A stretch of DNA of 64,000 nucleotides from Candidatus Villigracilis saccharophilus (GTDB lineage Bacteria; Chloroflexota; Anaerolineae; Anaerolineales; Villigracilaceae): positions 11,237 to 75,236 of the forward strand of contig JADJNA010000019.1 in assembly GCA_016709305.1 (NCBI GenBank). The letters are read 5' to 3'. The translations under genes and the position numbers were made by a program. Shown piece after piece: positions 34,476-43,419 of the stretch. The notes beneath the pieces are model-generated. The model was not told the origin of the DNA, made no database searches, and saw nothing but the letters and a program-made list of their open reading frames with translations. Position 1 is the first letter of the stretch; each line of letters begins with the position of its first letter.

Positions 34476-35477
34476 CTAAATTGAAACTGGATTGCTCAAC
34501 ATTGAAACGATCAGTTTCACCGAATTCTTGACGTCATTAAAATCCACCATTTCAGATGGGGTGTGCACATAACGACATGGGATGGAAATACAGCCGACTG
34601 GCACGCCGCCGTGAACCAATTGCATGGCGCGCGCGTCGGTTGTCCCGCCTAAAAGGACTTCCCGTTGATAGGGGAGTTTGGCTTTTTCAGCCGTGCGGAT
34701 CATCCAATCCACGATGCGTGCATCGGACAACATCCCGCCGTCGCGGATCTTAATGGCGGGACCTTTGCCGAGCGCCACGTCAAAATCCCTCTGGCCTGGA
34801 GTATCGCCCCAGCCTGTCACATCAATTGAAAAACCCAGATCAGGATTGATCCCAAATGCGGAGGTTTGCGCGCCATGTGTGCCAACTTCCTCCTGAGTCG
34901 TGAATACAAAATAAACATCATGCGGTGTGGACTTCAAGGCACGTAATGCTTCGATTGCCACCAGGCACCCGATACGGTCATCCATGGATTTGGCGACCAC
35001 ACGATCGCCCAGATCGAGGAATGTACGTTCGAACGAAGCGACATCGCCTGTCTTGACTGGGCAAGTCTTTTTGCTGATTGCACCAACATCAATGAACATT
35101 TTGCTGATAGGCGGGATCTCGTTGGGCGCATTTGTCGGTTCAAGCCCGATCACGCCGCTGATCCCGTTCGCGAAGCGCACATGTCCGCCCACCAGTGTGC
35201 GTGAATAGACGCCGCCAATGCTCGTAAAACGCACAAATCCATTTTCATCCACATGCGTCACCATCACGCCGATCTCATCCATGTGCGCGGCGATCATGAT
35301 CCTTCTGGCATCTTTAGATCCGATTGACGGTTTCTTGCGCACGATCAAGTTTCCAAGCGCATCTACCCGGACTTCATCTGCCAGCGCTTTGACTTCCTTG
35401 GTGATTACCTTGCGAATTTCATCTTCGTAACCTGATGGGCTGAATGTTTCTGTGAGTGTTTTTAATAATTGTTTCAT
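34476..35477 (-). CDS. M42-family aminopeptidase (paralogue 1)
   Basis: The 333-residue product is an M42 (glutamyl/deblocking-type) aminopeptidase, a cytosolic metalloenzyme forming tetrahedral assemblies. Metal and catalytic blocks are AAHMDEIGVMV (His65), SMDDRIGC (bridging Asp), TTQEEVGTHGA (Glu pair), SIDVTGWGDTPG and the C-terminal YVHTPSEMVDF with the last His. It is the last of four collinear peptidase genes at 34.5-38.4 kb, four bases from the S51 gene. Confidence 0.92.
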   Translation of the reverse strand: MKQLLKTLTETFSPSGYEDEIRKVITKEVKALADEVRVDALGNLIVRKKPSIGSKDARRIMIAAHMDEIGVMVTHVDENGFVRFTSIGGVYSRTLVGGHVRFANGISGVIGLEPTNAPNEIPPISKMFIDVGAISKKTCPVKTGDVASFERTFLDLGDRVVAKSMDDRIGCLVAIEALRALKSTPHDVYFVFTTQEEVGTHGAQTSAFGINPDLGFSIDVTGWGDTPGQRDFDVALGKGPAIKIRDGGMLSDARIVDWMIRTAEKAKLPYQREVLLGGTTDARAMQLVHGGVPVGCISIPCRYVHTPSEMVDFNDVKNSVKLIVSMLSNPVSI

Positions 35478-35480
35478 CGT

Positions 35481-36203
35481 TTATTTTCCTAGTGAAAATT
35501 TTTGGCCCGCGGCATAACTCTTGCTTTCATTTTTTGTAAAGATGTGCGCTTTTGCTTTTCCCAGCACAGTCCATTCTGTATTCATCTTCCCGACGATGGC
35601 AGTTTTCTCATCCACACCGACCATGATCTCACCTTCCTTTAACCGGCCGCGCAGGGAAGATGCGAGCGGTTTGGCAAACAACGGAATGGCGTCAAAGTGG
35701 GGCATGACGAATGCGATCGGCACAAGTCCAAATGCAGGTTTGGAACGCAGTCCCATGGTTCGAAAATCAGGGATTTCCCTGCCCAGGATCATTGCACCGG
35801 CCGAACAGCCGGCGTACACTGCTCCACGCGCCCATGCTTTTTGTGCCGCCTGCCAGACGAGACTATCCTTCATGGAGCGATACAGATAGGATGGGTCGCC
35901 GCCTGAGAAGTAGATCAGATCCGCATCTTCCACAGTCGTTGCATGGTTCAGATCGTTGGCTGATTCCGCGTCGATAACCGGGAGAGCCTGAACGTCAGCC
36001 CCGAGGCGGGTGAAATGGTCAATGCCCATCGTAGACCAGCGATTTACGCTTGCATCGCCTTCCTGTCCAGCCGCAGTCGGCAGGCAGACAACGCGCGGCG
36101 TTCGTTCACCCGCTCCGCAGTTGGCGAGCAGGTAACGATCCACGTCATCCATAACAGGCAAATATTCTCCAGAACCTAATAAAGCGACAAGTCCATTCAT
36201 CAC
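35481..36203 (-). CDS. Peptidase S51/cyanophycinase-like protein (Type 1 glutamine amidotransferase fold)
   Basis: The 240-residue product has GSGEYLPVM near the N-terminus, the YFSGGDPSYLYRSM segment and the nucleophile elbow YAGCSAGAMILG, where the Ser is the S51 nucleophile. The family includes dipeptidase E (Asp-X dipeptides) and cyanophycinase. It sits between two M42 aminopeptidase genes with gaps of one to four bases, so it probably joins them in peptide turnover. Confidence 0.87.
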   Translation of the reverse strand: MMNGLVALLGSGEYLPVMDDVDRYLLANCGAGERTPRVVCLPTAAGQEGDASVNRWSTMGIDHFTRLGADVQALPVIDAESANDLNHATTVEDADLIYFSGGDPSYLYRSMKDSLVWQAAQKAWARGAVYAGCSAGAMILGREIPDFRTMGLRSKPAFGLVPIAFVMPHFDAIPLFAKPLASSLRGRLKEGEIMVGVDEKTAIVGKMNTEWTVLGKAKAHIFTKNESKSYAAGQKFSLGK

Positions 36204-36204
36204 A

Positions 36205-37263
36205 TTACCTGTTGAGAAGATCTGCTGTCATATTCTTTAATGCCATGTGTAAAAGATTTAATGTATTCTTCCAGTCACTGATGCGGGATACACTGACGGG
36301 GGAATGGGTATAACGGTGCGGGACCGATACCGATACGACAGGCACGCCCGCGCGTGAACGTTGGATCGCACCCGCATTCGTTCCGCCTCCGCCGGGTTGA
36401 CGGAATTGAAATTGGATATTTTCCTTGAGGGCCGTTTCTTCAAGGAAACGCACCAGGCGCGGGTCATCGATCGTGGATGAGTTCGCTAGATAAATTGCCG
36501 GGCCTTCACCAAGTTTTGTGTTGTAAGTGATATTTTCATTGCCTTCATAGTCTGGCAGGTCGCGTGCCGGTGTGGAATCAACCGCGATGGCAAGGTCAGG
36601 TTCAAAATAATAAGCCGCGACCTTTGCCCCTCTCAAACCAACTTCTTCCTGTACGCTGAACGATAAACACAATTCTATGTTCTTTGGCGCATGTTTTAGA
36701 AGTTCGATCAGGATCGCCACTCCAATGCGGTCGTCAATGGATTTGGACATGATGGACGGTCCAACGCGTTTGAATTTTGTCGCGAAAGTTGCACGGTCAC
36801 CAACTTTCGCCTTGCCTTCAGGACCCAGATCAATGCGCATGGCGTCTGTGCTGATGGTATTCTTCCGTTCATCGACAGTCGTTAGGTGAATTGGTTTGGC
36901 TCCGATCACGCCGGGGATATGATCCCTGCCGACAATGACCTGCTTGCCAACAAGATGGCGCGGGTCAATTCCGCCGACGGTTTCAAAATTATAGAAACCA
37001 TTCTCATCATCATTCACGATCATAAAACCGACTTCATCCATATGAGCATCGAGCAGGACTTTTAACGGTTTTTTGTGCCTGCTCGCAGTCAATCCTTTTT
37101 TTCTTACCAGCACACTTCCGAGCGCGTCCACCTTGATTTCATCAGCGTAAGGTTTAGCTTCTTCGAGAACAATACGCCGAACCTCGCCCTCGTCACCGGA
37201 GACGGACATTGCGTTACATAATTTTTCAAGCAGTTTGAATTGTGTAGCACCAAGTGAAAGCAT
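36205..37263 (-). CDS. M42-family aminopeptidase (paralogue 2)
   Basis: This 352-residue M42 enzyme shows LLDAHMDEVGFM, SKSIDDRIGVAI, SVQEEVGLRGAKV, IAVDSTPARD and HRYTHSPVSV, giving the full metal set. It has diverged from its two neighbours throughout, so the copies are old rather than recent duplicates. It is separated by one base from the S51 gene and 17 bp from paralogue 3. Confidence 0.92.
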   Translation of the reverse strand: MLSLGATQFKLLEKLCNAMSVSGDEGEVRRIVLEEAKPYADEIKVDALGSVLVRKKGLTASRHKKPLKVLLDAHMDEVGFMIVNDDENGFYNFETVGGIDPRHLVGKQVIVGRDHIPGVIGAKPIHLTTVDERKNTISTDAMRIDLGPEGKAKVGDRATFATKFKRVGPSIMSKSIDDRIGVAILIELLKHAPKNIELCLSFSVQEEVGLRGAKVAAYYFEPDLAIAVDSTPARDLPDYEGNENITYNTKLGEGPAIYLANSSTIDDPRLVRFLEETALKENIQFQFRQPGGGGTNAGAIQRSRAGVPVVSVSVPHRYTHSPVSVSRISDWKNTLNLLHMALKNMTADLLNR

Positions 37264-37280
37264 AATAGTTGTTTACCTTT

Positions 37281-38351
37281 TTAATCCCACGCGATCTGGT
37301 TTATAAAATCCGCTTCAAGGGAAGCCACGAACTCTGCAAGCAATCGTCCAGCGCGCTGAATGTCTTTTAGCGCAACCAATTCCACGGGCGTGTGCATATA
37401 TCTTTGCGGAATACTCAAGACCATGGTCGGAATGCCTTCGGCGGTTAACTGCATCGCGTCTGCATCTGTGGAAGAATGCTCTGGCATCGCCTCGCTCTTA
37501 ACCGGGATTTCCACTTTTTCCGCCACTTCCTTGAACCGCTTATGTAAAAATGGATGTATGCTGGGACCGATCCCAAGCGTCACGCCTTTACCGATCGGGA
37601 ATGCCTGGTAATCGTTCGCGCCTGTGCCTTTTCCAAAAGTCACATCCAATGCCACTGCGATGGTCGGTCTTAATTGGTTTAAGGAAGTGTATGCGCCCGC
37701 AAAAGTGACTTCCTCTTGAATGGATGCCAAGGCCCACACATCCCAGGCGTGGGTCTTGGATTTTAGTTCCTCAAGGCAGATGGTCAGCGCCGCAATGGAT
37801 GCGCGATTATCGAGTGTATGCCCGCTTACGCATCCGCCTGACATTTCAACTGGTTCTGTGTTAAAGGAGACTCTGTCTCCGTTGTGAACCCGCTTCGAGA
37901 CTTCGCTCGCTGTCAACCCTGTATCGATCATCAGATACTTTAAAGCGACCGCGCCAGAACTTTGTCCTTCGGGCAGCAAATTGGCAGGAGGCATGGCCAC
38001 GACGCCATAAAGGCTTTCTCCGCTCTTCGTGGCGTGCACCATGACTGGTGTGCCAGGCAGGACGCGCGAGTCCACGCCGCCAATGTTCGTAACGTAGATG
38101 AATCCATCCACGATACGTGTGACCATCAATCCGATGGCATCCATATGGGCGGCGATCAAGACCGAGGGGCGGGGCGCTTTCCCTGAAACGGATCCCTTTT
38201 TCAGTCCGTGAATGGAACCGAGCCTGCTTCGGCTGATCTCATCCACCAGCGGAGTCCATTTTTCTTCGATGAGGTTTGCTACTGGTGTTTCGTATCCAGA
38301 TAAACCGGATACAGAAATTATTGATTTTAGGAAAGGAAGAATATCAGTCAT
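37281..38351 (-). CDS. M42-family aminopeptidase (paralogue 3)
   Basis: The first gene of the peptidase operon encodes 356 residues with LIAAHMDAIGLMV, GHTLDNRASIAAL, ASIQEEVTFAGAY, VALDVTFGKG and YMHTPVELV. The metal ligands are kept, but an Ala replaces the usual Glu after HMD (HMDAIG) and NRA replaces the usual DRIG, so specificity or assembly may differ from the other two copies. Confidence 0.9.
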   Translation of the reverse strand: MTDILPFLKSIISVSGLSGYETPVANLIEEKWTPLVDEISRSRLGSIHGLKKGSVSGKAPRPSVLIAAHMDAIGLMVTRIVDGFIYVTNIGGVDSRVLPGTPVMVHATKSGESLYGVVAMPPANLLPEGQSSGAVALKYLMIDTGLTASEVSKRVHNGDRVSFNTEPVEMSGGCVSGHTLDNRASIAALTICLEELKSKTHAWDVWALASIQEEVTFAGAYTSLNQLRPTIAVALDVTFGKGTGANDYQAFPIGKGVTLGIGPSIHPFLHKRFKEVAEKVEIPVKSEAMPEHSSTDADAMQLTAEGIPTMVLSIPQRYMHTPVELVALKDIQRAGRLLAEFVASLEADFINQIAWD

Positions 38352-38394
38352 AAATAGTTGACCCTGAAGTTTGATTTGGGATGTGATCTAAGGC

Positions 38395-38856
38395 TTATGG
38401 TGCACCCAGTGCTGTTGGCGAAGCCGTGAGTGTATTGGGCGGAACTGGAGTATACGTGAAAGTGGGCGTGTTGGAAGGGATCTCTGTTGATGTGGATGTT
38501 GGTGTAAAGGTACTGGAAGGTATTTGTGTTGGAGTATTCGTAAAAGTCGGCGTACTGGTATTGGGCAGGAAGGGTGTATTGGTTGTGGTGCCGGTGGGTG
38601 TGATGGTTGGAGTATGGGTCGGGGTCCCGGTAGGTGTGTTTGTGATGGTGCCTGTTATGATTGGCGGAGTAAAACTGGGACTCGGGGTGGAGGTGGCCCC
38701 GGTTGCGGTAAAAGTGATCGTAGGGGTGGCAGTGCTGCGGGAATCTGGAGCGAGTGATAGCGTAATGAAACCAATGCAATAACATGGAATGGTGGCAATG
38801 ATGACCGCGAGGATGGTCATTCGACGGCGGGCATGTGGCGCTACATCTTCAGACAT
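38395..38856 (-). CDS. Signal-anchored Thr/Pro-rich low-complexity protein
   Basis: Starting at ATG 38856 (MSEDVAPHARRRMTILAV), the product of about 153 residues has one N-terminal membrane segment and then over 100 residues that are nearly all Thr, Pro, Ser and Asn in TPT-type repeats. Such tails are typical of envelope-exposed, probably glycosylated spacers in Anaerolineae. No globular domain is present, so it could be a truncated remnant of a longer surface protein. TATAAT lies nine bases before the start. Confidence 0.6.
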   Translation of the reverse strand: MSEDVAPHARRRMTILAVIIATIPCYCIGFITLSLAPDSRSTATPTITFTATGATSTPSPSFTPPIITGTITNTPTGTPTHTPTITPTGTTTNTPFLPNTSTPTFTNTPTQIPSSTFTPTSTSTEIPSNTPTFTYTPVPPNTLTASPTALGAP

Positions 38857-38962
38857 ATCTCGTCGATTATAATCCAACATCATCAATCAGATATTTCCCG
38901 CGCTCGTTCGATGTTTTTAGCGATCAAAATTACACCTTCTTTTCAACAGGATATGTTCCATC

Positions 38963-39472
38963 ATGATTCCCCGCCATCTTCGCATTTCAGGCTTTCTTTC
39001 TTATCGGGATCCGGCCGATCTTGATTTCAATTCCTTTGAACTTGCTTGTATCTCGGGTCATAATGGAGCGGGTAAATCTTCTCTGCTGGATGCATTGACC
39101 TGGGTCCTGTTCGGTGAGGCCCGTGGAAAGGGGATGGATGTCATCAATTTGCATAAGGATGTCAAAGCCGCGGAAGTTGCCTTGATCTTTGAATATGAAG
39201 GGAATGTGTTTCGCGTGCAAAGAACTCTTCCGCGCGGAAAAAGCACTGTGCTTGAATTTCAGGTTCAGGACAAGGAAAATTGGAAACCCCTCACTGAAAA
39301 AACAACCCGTGATACACAAGCGCGAATCGAGCAGACCTTGCGGCTGGATTATGAAACCTTCATTAATGCCTCCTTTTTTCCTGCAAGGCAAAGCCGACCA
39401 ATTCACACAGAAGAAAGCCAGCGAACGAAAAACTGTTCTGGGTACCATCCTCGGGCTGGAAGTTTGGGATGA
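38963..39472 (+). pseudogene. sbcC: SbcC-like nuclease ATPase, N-terminal fragment
   Basis: The frame opens with IPRHLRISGFLSYRDP and the Walker A GHNGAGKSSLLDALTWVLFG, followed by the SbcC/Rad50 segment DYETFINASFF. At a six-T run near 39375 it leaves frame: the native continuation (LQGKADQFTQKKASERK) is in the next frame. SbcC is the SMC-like ATPase of the SbcCD nuclease that cuts hairpins and double-strand ends. No sbcD gene is in the window. Confidence 0.8.
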
Positions 39473-39758
39473 GTATAAGGAACGCACTGCAGAGAGAAGA
39501 AAACTTATCGAAAGTGATGTCGATGAAATAGACGGCCGCATCGCGGAGATTGATACTGAATTGTCAGATGAGGATGTCCGCAAGGCACGGCTGGTGGAGC
39601 TTGAGAATACCTTGAAGCAGCTCTCATCCACCCGTGCTGTACAGGAATCCGCGCTGGAGAATATCAGAAAGAACGCGGCCTTGCTTGCGGAACAACGCAA
39701 ACTCGCCGACACTTTAGCCGCTTCTCTGGAGCGCGCGCTTTTCCTGGCGGCTTTGTGA
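39376..39758 (+). pseudogene. sbcC: SbcC-like, second frame fragment
   Basis: This frame continues the protein (QGKADQFTQKKASERKTVL, then GLEVWDEYKERTAERRK) into the first coiled coil and breaks near 39745. Between there and 39958 the protein hops frames at least three more times (pieces AKKESDRTRYTDLISRAKEI, YKGWQKARMELEELDQ, SLLEQIAIEK). The density of breaks, about five in 600 bp, is much higher than in the rest of the window. Confidence 0.7.
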
Positions 39759-39908
39759 CCAAGGCTCTGCGAAAAAAGAATCGGATCGAACTAGATATAC
39801 AGATTTGATCAGCCGCGCAAAGGAGATCGAGATCGCGCTATAAAGGCTGGCAAAAGGCGCGCATGGAATTGGAAGAGCTGGATCAGGTCGCGATGAAATT
39901 CCGCGAAT

Positions 39909-41522
39909 ATGAGATGGATCGCACTCGTTGCTGGAACAAATTGCAATAGAAAAACAAGATTGGAAGAGGAACAGCGCAGTCTTTTGATTGAGCAGGAAGA
40001 GATCGGCAGTCAAAACGATTCCGTCAATATGCTCAATCTTGAAATTGAAACATCTCAAGCGGAATTACAGGATGCAGAGGCGAAGGTCATTGAACGTGCG
40101 GACTTGGAAAACAGAAGAAATGTCGCGCGTGAAAGACAGGCATTTCTGAAAGCGGAGAACGAAGCACTCAAAGAAAGCATGAACAGCCTAAAGGAGCGGA
40201 TCGAATCGCTCAAAGCCGCGGATGGTGCAATCTGTCCGCTGTGTGGTCAGGACCTGACTGAAAAGCACCGCCAATCAACTCTTGAACAGTTGGAAGAGGA
40301 AGGCAAACAAAAAGGGGATAAGTTTCGCGCCAATAAGACCGAGAATGACGACCTCGAAAAAGAACTGGCAGAAATCGGCTCGGGTATCGCGAGACTTGCG
40401 AATGTAGAAAATGACCGCCTGAAATATTCCAGCGCCATCTCCCAGCTCACCGAGCGGATCGAAACCTTGCAGTCTGCTGCGAAAGATTGGGAAAGATCGG
40501 GCAAGAAACGTTTGGCAGAAGTTACAAAAATACTGGAGAAAGAATCCTTTGCTGCGGAAGCGCGCAAGCAATTGACGAAACTGGATAAGGAACTTGCCAA
40601 ACTTGGTTATGATACTTTCACGCACGAAATTACGAGACGTACTGTAACAGACGGGCAAATCGCAGAGGAAGAATTTAACAATCTGAAATCTGCCCGTGAA
40701 GTGAATAAGCAGATCGAAAGTGAGATCGCCAACCTCGAAACTGAAATCAAAAATCGTAAATCTGAAATTGTAAATTTGGATTCAGAATATCAAACTGCAA
40801 AAACGGCCCTTGCATCTGCCGAAGCGTTGTCTCCTGATCTCAACAAAGTAGAACGCGAATTATTTGGATTGCGTGAAGACGAAAATCGGACTCGCGACCA
40901 GGTCGGTGCGGCGCGCCAAAAGGTGGATGTGCTTGCCACGCTCCGAACACGCAAAAAGGATTACGATGGTCAACGCGAAGAACTCAATCAGCAGATCGTG
41001 CGTCACAAAACATTGGAGCGTGCGTTTGGCAAGGATGGCGTGCCTGCCTTGTTAATTGAACAGGCGCTTCCTCAGATCGAACAAAAAGCGAATGACCTGC
41101 TTGAACGATTAAGCGGCGGACAGATGTCCATTCGTTTTGTAACGCAGGCCGAATACAAGGATAAGAAACGCGATGACCTGAAGGAGACTCTGGATATTCA
41201 GATCAGCGATTCGTCGGGGCTGCGTGATTATGAAATGTATTCGGGCGGCGAAGCCTTCCGTGTTAATTTCGCCATTCGGCTGGCGCTCTCCGAAATTCTT
41301 GCCCAGCGTAAGGGCGCGCGTTTGCAAACGCTTGTCATTGATGAAGGCTTTGGTTCGCAGGATGCGCAAGGGCGCCAGAGACTCATTGAAGCCATTAATC
41401 TCGTCAAACATGATTTTGCAAAAATACTCGTCATCACTCATCTCGATGAACTCAAGGATGCGTTCCCAAATCGTATTGAGATTGAAAAAACAGACCGGGG
41501 AAGCTCAGTTACCGTTATCTAA
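39909..41522 (+). pseudogene. sbcC: SbcC-like, C-terminal fragment (long open frame)
   Basis: Genuine sequence begins near 39957 (TRLEEEQRSLLIEQEE). It contains coiled coil, the zinc-hook motif CPLCG in GAICPLCGQDLTEKH, a second coiled coil, and the ATPase end with the signature MYSGGEAFRVNFAIRLALSE and Walker B TLVIDEGFGSQDAQG. The C-terminal half is fully intact, which argues that the upstream breaks are recent or are sequence errors. Confidence 0.82.
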
Positions 41523-41581
41523 ATTTGTCGAACGTTCAGGGCAAAAGCAGGCCTTCGACTTTCGACCTTGGACAATTTTCC

Positions 41582-42745
41582 ATGCCTTACTTCATAACAT
41601 CCACTATTCTTTTTGTCGCCGCGCTGATCATCATTTTTTGGATTCACAATCAATATCATCTCGATATTATTGTCACACTGGCGAAACCGCCGATCAATCC
41701 TCCGTTAATTTCAATTTGTGTTCCCGCCCGCAATGAAGAAAATAATATCCGCCGATGCGCTGAGTCTGCACTTGCACAGGATTATCCCAATATCGAAGTC
41801 ATCATTTTGGATGATCGCTCCACTGATGAGACTCTGTCTCAATTAAGAGAGATCGCGTCTCGTGATTCTCGCCTCATCCCGATCAGCGGATCAGACCTAC
41901 CCGAAGGCTGGGCTGGAAAACCCCATGCATTATTCCAGGCCTCGGCAGCGGCACAGGGTGAGTGGCTGTGCTTCGTAGACGCAGATACATTCCTCAAACC
42001 TGAAGCCATTTCCTCTGTGTATGCAAAAGCCATTGAAACAAAAGCGGACTTGTTCACCACGATGAATCGGCAGATATTAGGTTCGTTCTGGGAGAAAGTT
42101 GTCATGCCATTGGTAATGACCGCTCTTTCGGTGGGATTCTCTCCGCGCAAGGTCAATGACCCAAAGACTCGCGATGCGATCGCAAATGGGCAATTCATTT
42201 TCATCAAGCGCAGTGTCTATGATGCCATCGGCGGACATGAAAGCGTAAAGGATCAGATCGTTGAAGATAAAGCCATCTCTGAGCAGGTGAAGTGGAATGG
42301 ATATCGTCTTGTCGTTGCGGATGGGATGCAGGTTTTAAGTACTCGAATGTACACATCCCTGGCAACCATGTGGGAAGGCTGGACGAAGAATATTTATCTT
42401 GGCTTGCGCGATCATCCATCCATGTTATTGCTGGGAGCGTTTGGCGCGTTGCTGGCTTTGATCGCAGCCTTGTTCCTGCCGATCTGGCCTGTGCTTGGTT
42501 TGCTCTTGTATATAAAAACAGGGGATGTCTTGGCATTGGGAATTATCGTGCAGGCGCTGACAGTATTTGGGGTATTGATCTTGATGCGCGCAAGAGTGAC
42601 ACGCGCGATGAATATCTCGGCCTGGTATGCGTGGACAACACCTTTAGGCGCGGGCGTTTTCGCTTCCATGATGCTTACTTCAGCGTGGAAGGTGATCTCA
42701 GGGACAGGTGTGACCTGGAAGGGTAGGTTGTACAAGCCAAAGTAG
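41582..42745 (+). CDS. Family 2 glycosyltransferase, membrane-bound
   Basis: The product has one N-terminal membrane helix (TSTILFVAALIIIFWI), a GT-A catalytic domain (ISICVPARNEENNIRRC, DDRSTDETL, the metal DxD in FVDADT, and the VEDKAISEQVKWNG segment) and three to four C-terminal hydrophobic helices. This layout resembles carotenoid and hopanoid glycosyltransferases, but the acceptor is unknown. An in-frame TTG at 41525 exists; ATG 41582 gives the standard N-terminus. Confidence 0.85.
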   Translation: MPYFITSTILFVAALIIIFWIHNQYHLDIIVTLAKPPINPPLISICVPARNEENNIRRCAESALAQDYPNIEVIILDDRSTDETLSQLREIASRDSRLIPISGSDLPEGWAGKPHALFQASAAAQGEWLCFVDADTFLKPEAISSVYAKAIETKADLFTTMNRQILGSFWEKVVMPLVMTALSVGFSPRKVNDPKTRDAIANGQFIFIKRSVYDAIGGHESVKDQIVEDKAISEQVKWNGYRLVVADGMQVLSTRMYTSLATMWEGWTKNIYLGLRDHPSMLLLGAFGALLALIAALFLPIWPVLGLLLYIKTGDVLALGIIVQALTVFGVLILMRARVTRAMNISAWYAWTTPLGAGVFASMMLTSAWKVISGTGVTWKGRLYKPK

Positions 42746-42842
42746 AAGTCAATGCCTATTCCGGGGGAGCAGGCACGAGTGGGGAATGAAGCGCTAAAAA
42801 TTCAATAATAGATAAATACACGGTGAATTTTCCTCGTCAAAA

Positions 42843-42858
42843 TGTGACAAAAGTCACA
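42843..42858 (+). promoter_or_regulatory. Crp-type palindrome upstream of nrfHA
   Basis: TGTGACAAAAGTCACA is a perfect palindrome that fits the E. coli CRP consensus TGTGA-N6-TCACA. Its centre (42850.5) lies 41.5 bp before the start predicted from the -10 at 42880, the classic class II activator position. Confidence 0.72.
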
Positions 42859-42879
42859 ATGAGATTTCGAAGGTTAATT

Positions 42880-42885
42880 TATATT
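42880..42885 (+). promoter_or_regulatory. -10 element of nrfHA
   Basis: TATATT, with no recognisable -35 where the Crp-type site sits, as is usual for activator-dependent promoters. The predicted start is about 42892, leaving a 26-nt leader. Confidence 0.5.
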
Positions 42886-42917
42886 AAGCATTAGTTAATC
42901 TTATTCGAGGGTAGCCA

Positions 42918-43405
42918 ATGTCAAAATTCCCAATCGTTCTTGCTATTACTGCCGCGATCCTTTCGCTTGGATATTTTGTGTTTGTTTCAGATGCCGCTGC
43001 CTATGGCGGGAATGCGCCTGAAACCTGTGCAAATTGCCATGTGATGGATTCGCAATACGAAAATTGGTATCATGGCGCGCACGAAAATTTCGCCAAGTGT
43101 ACCGACTGTCATTTACCGCACGATAACTTTGCGGTGTATTATGCCGAGAAGGGCAGGCAGGGCGCAAAGGATACTTTGCCTTTGTGACGGGGAGAATTCC
43201 TGTGGCGATCCGCGCGAATGAAAAGACCAAGGGGATCATTCAAGCCAATTGTATCCACTGCCATGAAGATGCTGCTGAAACTGTTGTGATGGGCGCCCAG
43301 CCTTTTGACCGTTATTGCTGGGATTGCCATCGTGACATCGCGCATGGCACACGCGGCGCTTCAAATATTCCCTATCAAGACTCGACAATTTATCCGATCA
43401 AATAA
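42918..43405 (+). pseudogene. nrfH: NrfH, tetraheme cytochrome c quinol oxidase subunit (frame broken once)
   Basis: Two overlapping frames (42918-43187 and 43184-43405) make one NrfH. An N-terminal membrane anchor (IVLAITAAILSLGYFVFV) is followed by four heme motifs: CANCH and CTDCH in the first frame, CIHCH and CWDCH in the second. Adding one base near 43168 restores AKDYFAFVTGRIP across the junction. NrfH anchors NrfA and passes it electrons from menaquinol. It precedes nrfA by 14 bp. The break is probably a sequence error, because nrfA is intact. Confidence 0.85.
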
Positions 43406-43419
43406 AGGAGAATACATCA

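Noticed and set aside
38395..38780. CRISPR array or tandem repeat locus
   Set aside because: The periodicity is codon-level TP repetition inside a coding frame; there are no spacers or uniform repeats, and no array occurs elsewhere in the window.
38426..38782. Val/Gly-rich plus-strand ORF of 118 codons
   Set aside because: It is the antisense of the Thr/Pro-rich coding repeats of the minus-strand gene, and the composition is an artefact.
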